Source: Xestospongia bergquistia (Eukaryota; Porifera; Demospongiae; Haplosclerida; Petrosiidae). From it: a DNA stretch of 64,000 bases. The notes beneath the pieces were generated by a model. That model had not been told where the DNA came from. It made no database searches and saw only the letters and a program-made list of their open reading frames with translations. The DNA is taken from assembly GCA_963965975.1 (NCBI GenBank), contig OZ014422.1:3991155-4055154 (forward strand), given 5' to 3'. The position numbers and the translations under genes were made by a program. Shown here in pieces: positions 56,193 through 64,000 of the stretch (position 1 is the stretch's first letter; each line of letters opens with the position of its first letter).

Positions 56193-58376
56193 TCACAATT
56201 CTGGTGTAAAAATTAACAGATTTGGAAAGGGTGTTATTCTAATTACTGTCATAATCTGTTCTTCACAAAAATCAACTGTTGCCATATACAAGTCAATGCC
56301 ATAGTTGGTTGAGGGAGAAAGTACTTGAACTGTTTCCTCTAGTTCAGAGTAATCACTTTCATTCAGAGGACATTCTATAACAGGAACAATAATTTCATTG
56401 GAAGTACTCAGATCATCTTCTGTTGATAATGGACCATCCCAGTCAACTCCATATAGTTGTGCCTCCTCCTGTTGAAAGAAACAAGACTAGTCAAGTGCAT
56501 ATAGACATTTGTTAAGGCACAATGTGTAATAGATAATGTACTGTTACAGTACTATGTGGGTTATATGGCATGAGGAGTGTGGTCTCAACTCAAGACTGAT
56601 ACAGCACTCAGCTTTGTCTTCTGCTGTATTAGTCTCTTGACCACACCCCTCAGTGCCATATAACCTGTATAGCACTGTAACTGTACATTATCTGGTTTAT
56701 TATTACATTAACTGGACTTTTCTTTCTTGTCAGCTATACTGTTTGACATCATTCGTTGCCATGCGTTACTAAGCAGAAGCCAATGAAATTCAAGGTGACG
56801 AAAAAGAAGAGTTGACAAGGAAGAAAAACCCGAGCAGAAAAGGAAGATATGGTCAACTGAGATGACCAGCATGAAGCGTTCCTTGGAAAACGATCAATAA
56901 TCTCAATGACAATAATTAATGTTAGAATCATTATTGAATGTGCAATATCAGACATATTGAACGCTTCCTGGTTTATGGGAAAAATAGAATGGATGGTGTT
57001 TTTCATCCACCCACGTAAGTAACAATAAATATATATCTATATAATATGAAATACCTCTGTTTGCTCATCAGGTAAAGGTTGTCTACATAGTTCACTTATC
57101 CAAAGCTGCATTGGACTAAGATACCCTTCAGATGAAAGAGGATGATTGTTCCAAGCGTCCTGAAAGAGACGTAGTGCAGAGTTTATTCTTCGTCGTATGT
57201 ACACATAATGGAGACAAAAGAGATGTATATCATCATCAATATCCAATATGCCCTGATCCTCCATGTAGTGAAACAGTTGGTAGAAAAGAATAGTACATTG
57301 CAGAAACACATCACGCCAGAGCCTCTCAATTCTTTGGTTGTGGACACTCTGTCCAGTAATGAAGCTACCTCGACCTGGTCCTCTGAGGGGATGTTGAAGC
57401 ATGAATGCTGCAACACGTACATTTTCACCACCTCTATCTGAACGTACTCTACTTGGCAGTCCAGTGGCTCTTACTTGGTCAACAAACAGTTGTAGGACAG
57501 TTTCTGATCGATTATTGTCAGCGCAATGTAGGTATATTATTCTACGACTGAATCCATCAATACATCCATGAATGACAAACCTCCATCTATAAATTAAACA
57601 GAAAATGATTATAGACCCAATTATGATATAAATGTGATAGTTGTAACTGATTAACTAAATAATAACTTCACCTGATCAATTTATGATTACCATCTATGTG
57701 ATACAGAGACCCTTGGTGCTACCACTCTGTATTCTTGTCTACGAAGACATCTTAATTGACGCATCATTGTTCCTTCAGGACAGATTCTTCTTTGGGAGTC
57801 TCTGATTCTCCACTGTTGTATTCTAAACCCTTGAGATAATAGATGCCCATTCATTTGACGGTATCCACACATGGGGAATTGATCATGAATACTTTTTATC
57901 AGTCTGTCCAAGTCGTTGTCTGTTAGCTCTGAATACTGGGAGTGAATAGAAAGACCATACTGGGACAGCCTTCTGTGAAGAGTTCTCACAGACACCCCAA
58001 GCATCTCTGACATTTGGGGGACAGTGAAGTGATTCTCAACGAGATATAACAATTGCTGTCGTGGAATAACAAATCTAGGCCGGCCAATGAGTCCATTGTA
58101 CTCAACTGGGGGTGAACTTTGCTCTGTATTTTCTGAAGCACGATTCAGAAGCACGTTCGTAAGCATGTCCAGGGCAAATCTGATAAAGTTGAGTCCTGAC
58201 TGCTCATTTAAACTTAGTACTCTTATACTTTCTGCAACAACAAATTCTCGATAAACAAGCTCCAAAGAGAGTAAAGATGATTCTAAAGCATCACAGCATA
58301 TGTTTCTTCCGTCTAAGAGAGCTTCAAAGTTGCTAGTGATCCGCCTCAGAGCATTGATACTCCACTCAGAAGACAT
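56193..58376 (-). CDS. Integrase-like DDE transposase of the HECT transposon, 3 exons
   Basis: Minus-strand exons: 57,672-58,376, 57,055-57,586 and 56,193-56,468 (stop TGA at 56,193-56,195), GT-AG introns, phases consistent. Exon 1 has an alpha-rich N-terminus, [20 protein letters not shown] and a helix-turn-helix [20 protein letters not shown], then [19 protein letters not shown] as in IS3-type transposases. The first catalytic Asp is in [10 protein letters not shown] at the end of exon 1, after a one-base insertion near 57,715. Exon 2 has [19 protein letters not shown], the second Asp in [11 protein letters not shown] and Glu in [12 protein letters not shown], a DD36E spacing. Exon 3 is an acidic tail with [12 protein letters not shown]. 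About 500 residues. It would cut and join the element's long inverted repeats. It is convergent with the HECT gene. Confidence 0.88.
56533..56691. mobile_element. Hairpin MITE in transposase intron 2
   Basis: The 159-bp sequence is almost one long imperfect hairpin: ataatgtactgttacagtac...tctgctgtattagtctcttg folds back onto the second half. It lies within intron 56,469-57,054. The remaining intron sequence (56,700-57,050) contains nothing recognised. Confidence 0.85.
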
Positions 58377-58581
58377 AGCTCACTTATATTGAATTGGATA
58401 TTCTGGTATCGAGTATGTCTGACACAACACCTATTTTAATAAGCAATTGTGTAATAACAGTTAATAATTATAACAACCCACTGACAACCAGGTAATTTCA
58501 ATTAAATAAAGAGTTGATATGAAACTTAGTAAATATTATAAAGAAATGTTAAAGTTTAATATTATAATAATATGCCCTACC

Positions 58582-59631
58582 GTATTATAAGTCTGATCAA
58601 CTTCAGATTGCCATGATAGTGAGAGCATGGTGATGACATTCTGTATTCAATTTATACTTCATTGTTCCAAGATGTTTAGGAGCACTCCAAACACTTGAGA
58701 AAATGGATTAGAAGGTTTTTAGCAAGGGGAGTCCTCAGTCTTGAACTCACCTTGCTAGTTAATTTAAGTCATTGTCTTTTTATGCTTACTCTGACTGAAT
58801 GGAAACAACCAAATTTCTGACATTTGAGGAATAATGACGTGATATCATTAATTAGATGCAATATTGTTGTCTTGAAATAACAAATATACATGTACATGTA
58901 CCTGTGTGCTCAACTAGAGATGAACACTGCTCTTGAAACATTTACATTTCACTCTGAAGACATTCAAATTCCATAATCTCTAAAGCCAGCCCTTCAACCC
59001 AACCCTTGTATTTATCAACCATACAATCTTGTAGTATAGCAGTCTTACTTTGTTCCAAAGACTTTATCCTATTTCTAAAAGCTCCACCCTATTTAAAGTA
59101 GACATCATTTAAAAATTACTATCTTATCACTTTGAAAACACTAGTATCCTGATTTCTAAAAACACTTCCCTACATTTCTAATAAACTATATCCTATTTGA
59201 ATGTTATCACTCAGTAAAACTCAGTGTTGCATTTGTAAAAACACTACTCTTTTTTAAATAGACTATCATTTTACACAAAATACCAAATTTTACAATGAAA
59301 GATGCTATCCAATTTAAAAAACACTACTCAATTTACAATTTACTCAAAAAAGTACTACCCTCACTTAAATGTCACTAGACTGGCACTAATTGACTGCTCT
59401 ATTAGAATGTTATCACTTTAAGAGACACTATCCTACTTCTAAAGACACTACCCTTTTCGAAATAGACTATCATTTTGTACAAAAGGACTACACTATTTAA
59501 ATGCTACCTGTTTAAAAATCACTACCCTATTTTTAAAAAACCACTACCCTATTTAAGACTTTAGTACCCACTCCCAAGATTTCACTAGCCTCTCTTTCAT
59601 GTGGCTATTTTGGCACTAATCACCTCTCATA
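58582..59631 (-). repeat. Right terminal inverted repeat of HECT transposon
   Basis: Inverted copy of 47,775-48,752, with the short units here reading aaaaaccactaccctattt. Unlike the left end it is not duplicated at its tip. The end cacctctcata abuts TA and host exon sequence ctagtatcagcacgg. Confidence 0.9.
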
Positions 59632-59769
59632 CTAGTATCAGCACGGAACATAACATTTATTAATCTTCTGGCAACAGCAGTGTGGACAGACTTAAAATTA
59701 AGCATATCTACTGGTAGAATTGAATACCTCAGCTAGCTAACTTCATCCTTTAACAAAGAAGGGCCATCC
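59632..59769 (-). pseudogene. HMG-CoA reductase exon, upstream half (split by transposon)
   Basis: The minus strand reads EVFNSTSRYA, then after a one-base shift KSVHTAVARRLINVMFRADTS, matching the reductase segment that precedes TGDAMGMN. Together with 47,738-47,774 it forms one exon. A stop-containing start (near 59,735) and the frameshift show the gene was already damaged or is decaying. Weak further matches upstream (FASGSTNR near 60,030-60,050) may be the next exon, but I am not sure. Confidence 0.82.
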
Positions 59770-60047
59770 TACAGAAATAGCATATTGAATTGCGTATATA
59801 CTAATGTCTATAATTGTAACTTGGTTTCATTAACATGGAACAAACTCTTGATTAGTCTACTAACCTCCCCTTGTTCCCAGAATCTAATTCACTCAGAAAA
59901 TTATTTTGTTTGACATCATCAGGTGAAGAATCTTTGCGGCAAGTCGTTTCTATTTTTTTAATCATTTTGTTCATAATAATTTGTACAATAACAGCATATT
60001 TATGAAGATGTGACTGACTCTGTTAGTTGACCCAGAGGCAAACTGTG
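59770..60047. other. HMG-CoA reductase intron or upstream region, unique to right arm
   Basis: This stretch is missing from the left arm, where the sequence jumps from the counterpart of 60,048 to that of 47,363. A minus-strand frame with CRKDSSPDDVKQNNFLSELD followed by GT (59,870-59,960) could be an exon but I do not recognise it. Confidence 0.5.
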
Positions 60048-61464
60048 CTAGCGAAGTTGCTTTAGAAAGATCATAAATCTATTAGAATGACAAAAGTTAT
60101 TTGCAGAATTTGTTTTGTTCTAACATTATTCTTACTATACAACTCACAACCATTACAACATTATATCATTACACTACAGAACAAGTATAAAATGAAAAAG
60201 AGCTATTACAACAGAGCACCAATAACAATTATTACTTCTAATTCTAGTGTACAATAAACACTAACTGTTGAACCCTCCAGGCTGATACAAACCATGAATG
60301 AAAACTTACCAAAAGCCCTGATGCCAATGAACAGGACACGAAAAATTCTAGATGCCATACTGAAGTAAACTTTTAGATGCCAGTAAAAAATATTGAAGTA
60401 AAATTCTAAATGCCAGTAAAGATGCCAGTAATAAAGTAATTCTAGTAATAAAGTAATTCTGATCTTTCCAGATTATAACGAAAGCTTTAAACAAATTCTT
60501 TGACTTAAGACATTAACTCAAAGGATAAGATGAATTGGTAGATTTACAGCTCTTTATCCACATGGAAAACAATAGTAATACTTGACGTTTGTCATCTGGT
60601 ACATCAGATCATCACTACCAGTGATCATTAAACCTGTCCATCCTATTAAATAGTTCATTCAGTAGAAAATTCTACTATTTAATAAGTCAACTTACAGTAG
60701 TCATAAGATAATGTAGATTAGATCATAAACCTATTAGAGTAACAAAAGTGATTGTACTTATAACATAGTATAAGTATTATGATACAGCTGTCATGATTCC
60801 CAGCACTCAACTAGAACATGTTGCAACTAGACAATAAAAACAACTAGAGAATAAAAATGGGCAGTTTGATTTTCAATCTTACATAGAGTAGTTATTAGAG
60901 AACTTCACTACATCATCTCCAGTCTAGTCATAATATAGTATATCATAGGACTATACTAGATCTAGATCATCGCATATTGATGTAGAATAAATTACTATTA
61001 TAATAGAAGAGAACAAACTTTAAAAATATTATTTAATATAAGTCTTTTTATTAACTTACTAAAGTAGGACAATCATCTCCAATAGACCAGACAGTAAACA
61101 GACCTATTCTACTCTTATCCTAAAAGAAGGTATCATTTAAATTGTTGATTTTTTAACTCTCAATTAGTTGATGATCATCTCCAGTAGAAAACAGTACTAC
61201 TATAAAATGAAAAATACTTATTATAACAGAGCAATAATAATTATTATAAATTGACAAGAGTCTGTTGTATATTAAATTACTTAATAATTCTAGTGTAGAA
61301 CAGTCCATGTCACTTATCAGGGATAAAGAGAAGAAGAGCCTAGACTTCAAAAACACCAATAAAATGTAACCCTTCCAGACCACCACAAACCTAACCTTCA
61401 AAACCAAGCCAGATACCAGTAATACAATGACAATGAGATGTCAGCATTAATTTACAAAAAATTA

Positions 61465-62000
61465 TAAAGAAAGTTAAATAATTCAGCCTTATACAGCACA
61501 CATAAGGGGTAAATATGCAACACATTCAATGGTTAACAATTACGAAACAGAAGGGGTTAAATTATTCAGGATTATAAAGCACACATAAAGGGATAAATAT
61601 GCAACACAATGGTAACAATTATGAAATGGAGGGTTAAATAATTCAAGATTATACAACACACACAAGGGGTTAATACACAACACACTCAATGGGCAACAAT
61701 TAAAAACAGAAGGGGATAAATTATTCAAGATTATATGATACACACAAGGGGTTAAATAATTCAGGATTACACAACACAAAGGCACTTAATATGGCAGACA
61801 TAAGTTATAGAACATTATTACACAGTAACAGACACACACAAAGGGACTAAAGTAAGTATGGAAGGGTCTGACGTCAGGTTTAATATCAAAAGAAAGGGTC
61901 ACCATTATACACTAACATACACACACAAAGGGATTAAAATAAATACGGAAGGTCTGACGTCAGGTTTAATATCAAGAGAAAGGGTCACCGTTATACATCA
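61465..62000. repeat. Minisatellite of about 60-bp units, inverted copy
   Basis: Counterpart of 2,430-2,965, with units containing aaggggttaaataattcagg and cacacaaaggg. Confidence 0.85.
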
Positions 62001-62404
62001 ATAACACCTAGAAGGTTATACAGGGAGAGTTTATATATAGATACACAAAAGACAAAGATGAATGAGATGTAAGGTACCACAAGACAAGGAAGAGGATACA
62101 ATATTAGAAAGTATTCACAAAATAACATATTCTTCCATGTCCAAATCCACCTATTAATACCCCACACTCAACAACCACCCTATAATCACATTATGATGTC
62201 CATATACACAACCCACAAACTGATCCCTGACCATACTCAACACACAAAGACTTTCAACCTCAAGAACCAAGATAAAGAGCCACAACCAGCAATGTTGAAT
62301 ATTTTTCCAGACCCATGAACAATTATTGATGTCCACACAGCGTTAGTACTAGATAAACTAATTAAAGGAGACCAAAACACTTTATAATTATACTATAATG
62401 TAAC

Positions 62405-62515
62405 TATTCATATACAACCATTATCACCATCACCACCATCTCCATCATCATCGCCATCAACATCTCAATCATCGTCTACATCGTCATCTCATTCATCATC
62501 TCCACCATCTCAGTA
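62405..62515. repeat. ATC-rich tract, inverted copy
   Basis: Counterpart of 1,880-2,012; shorter and interrupted. Confidence 0.85.
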
Positions 62516-62939
62516 CACTCAACTTGAACATCACTACAGAATGAAAAGTTTAACAAAATGTATATAAAGATCAATCTTACATAGAGTGATTATTAGAGAA
62601 CATCACTGCATCACCTCCAGTCCAGTCTAGTCACGCATAGAGTTAATGATACGCCTATATAATACATTAAAGTCCATCTAAAAATTATTAAAATACATGT
62701 TTAGTAAAGAAATCTCCATATTATTACAACAGATAACTTACATTAGTCATCAGTTAATGTACATAAGATCATCATTACCAGTGACATTAACCTTTCTATC
62801 CTATTATAGAACACTGAGGTTCATTTAGTAGACATTGTACTATTTAATAATTCAACTTACATTAGGTATATTAACAATTGTTATCAGATCATCTCTTTTA
62901 GTTTCTTGATAGATCTACTAAATGTAACAGAATTTGTTT

Positions 62940-64000
62940 TGTTCTAACATTATTCTTACTATACAACTCACAACCATTACAACATTATATCATTACACTA
63001 CAGAACAAGTATAAAATGAAAAAGAGCTATTACAACAGAGCACCAATAACAATTATTACTTCTAATTCTAGTGTACAATAAACACTAACTGTTGAACCCT
63101 CCAGGCTGATACAAACCATGAATGAAAACTTACCAAAAGCCCTGATGCCAATGAACAGGACACGAAAAATTCTAGATGCCATACTGAAGTAAACTTTTAG
63201 ATGCCAGTAAAAAATATTGAAGTAAAATTCTAAATGCCAGTAAAGATGCCAGTAATAAAGTAATTCTAGTAATAAAGTAATTCTGATCTTTCCAGATTAT
63301 AACGAAAGCTTTAAACAAATTCTTTGACTTAAGACATTAACTCAAAGGATAAGATGAATTGGTAGATATACAGCTCTTTATCCACATGGAAAACAATAGT
63401 AATACTTGACATTTGTCATCTGGTACATCAGATCATCACTACCAGTGATCATTAAACCTGTCCATCCTATTAAATAGTTCATTCAGTACAAAATTCTACT
63501 ATCTAAAAGGTCAATTTACAGTAGTCGTAAGATAATGTAGATTAGATCATAAACCTATTAGAGTGACAAAAGTGATTGTACTTATAACATAGTATAAGTA
63601 TTATGATACAGCTGTCATGATTCCCAGCACTCAACTAGAACATGTTGCAACTAGACAATAAAAACAACTAGAGAATAAAAATGGGCAGTTTGATTTTCAA
63701 TCTTACATAGAGTAGTTATTAGAGAACTTCACTACATCATCTCCAGTCTAGTCATATATAGTATATCATAGGACTATACTAGATCTAGATCATCGCATGT
63801 TGATGTAGAATAAATTACTATTATAATAGAAGAGAACAAACTTTAAAAATATTATTTAATATAAGTCTTTTTATTAACTTACTAAAGTAGGACAATCATC
63901 TCCAATAGACCAGACAGTAAACAGACCTATTCTACTCTTATCCTAAAAGAAGGTATCATTTAAATTGTTGATTTTTTAACTCTCAATTAGTTGATCATCT
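62940..64000. repeat. Repeat R1, inverted and cut by the window end
   Basis: Starts at the complement of aacaaaacaaattctg and matches 60,110-61,170 almost base for base, so R1 and R2 within one arm are more alike than either is to some other repeats here. Confidence 0.85.

Larger units (their letters stand above)
47775..59631. mobile_element. Large DNA transposon with long inverted repeats, HECT ligase and DDE transposase
   Basis: The 11.86-kb element is flanked by TA and begins and ends with tatgagaggtgattagtgcc in inverted orientation. Inverted repeats of about 1 kb (47,775-48,752 and 58,582-59,631) enclose a minisatellite, a + strand HECT-ligase gene and a - strand integrase-like transposase gene. 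The two genes converge, with stops 184 bp apart (56,008 and 56,193). It splits an HMG-CoA reductase exon. HTH plus DDE integrase cores of this look occur in eukaryotic DNA transposons distantly related to IS3 and to retroviral integrase. I cannot name the superfamily with certainty. Confidence 0.9.
60048..64000. repeat. Outer right arm of giant inverted duplication
   Basis: Reverse complement of 385-4,395. It contains inverted R2 (about 60,110-61,310), the 60-bp minisatellite (61,465-62,000), the ATC-rich tract (62,405-62,515) and inverted R1 (62,940 to the window end). No gene recognised. Confidence 0.9.

Noticed and set aside
56749..57006. 85-residue minus-strand frame between transposase exons
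   Set aside because: Falls in the intron whose donor and acceptor phases join exons 2 and 3 cleanly; it has no known motif.

Overview
The window looks like a metazoan genome: AT-rich, short (about 50-90 bp) GT-AG introns, many decayed transposons and microsatellites, and animal-type gene families (class I HMG-CoA reductase, lysosomal/prostatic-type histidine acid phosphatase, HECT E3 ligase). A demosponge such as Amphimedon is plausible, but I cannot prove the species. I see no gene that is certainly intact; almost every coding segment is a pseudogene or a mobile-element gene.

Layout. The window is a huge imperfect palindrome. Left arm 385-13,060 is repeated in inverted order in two blocks, 60,048-64,000 (matching 385-4,395) and 38,861-47,363 (matching 4,425-13,060). 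Each arm carries, from outside to centre: an AT-rich repeat block with minisatellites, a broken HMG-CoA reductase gene, a broken acid phosphatase gene, and a decayed LTR element. That element has a copia-like LTR, primer site and gag N-terminus joined to a gypsy gag/protease/integrase/RT with integrase ahead of RT, and a Tc1/IS630-like DDE element sits in its integrase. The two arms share the stop codons and frameshifts of both host pseudogenes, so the genes died before the duplication, or the arms are two haplotypes joined by the assembly.

The centre (about 12.5-38.9 kb) is a complex of long degenerate GA-rich arrays, purine-rich on the + strand, separated by two recurring AT-rich blocks (P and Q). 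Part of it is a tandem segmental duplication (about 12.55-20.45 kb against 20.46-24.67 kb). Inserted in it are a MULE derivative with a 9-bp target duplication, three hAT elements, a piggyBac fragment, and gypsy integrase and gag/protease fragments.

The most notable object is an 11.86-kb DNA transposon at 47,775-59,631, inserted at a TA inside the GDAMGMN motif exon of the right-arm HMG-CoA reductase. It has about 1-kb inverted terminal repeats built of short tandem repeats. It carries two convergent multi-exon genes: a HECT-type E3 ubiquitin ligase (C2HC finger, UIM, HECT with its catalytic Cys) and a DDE integrase-like transposase with helix-turn-helix. The left arm lacks the element and its flanks, with a repair-like junction at 4,395-4,425.
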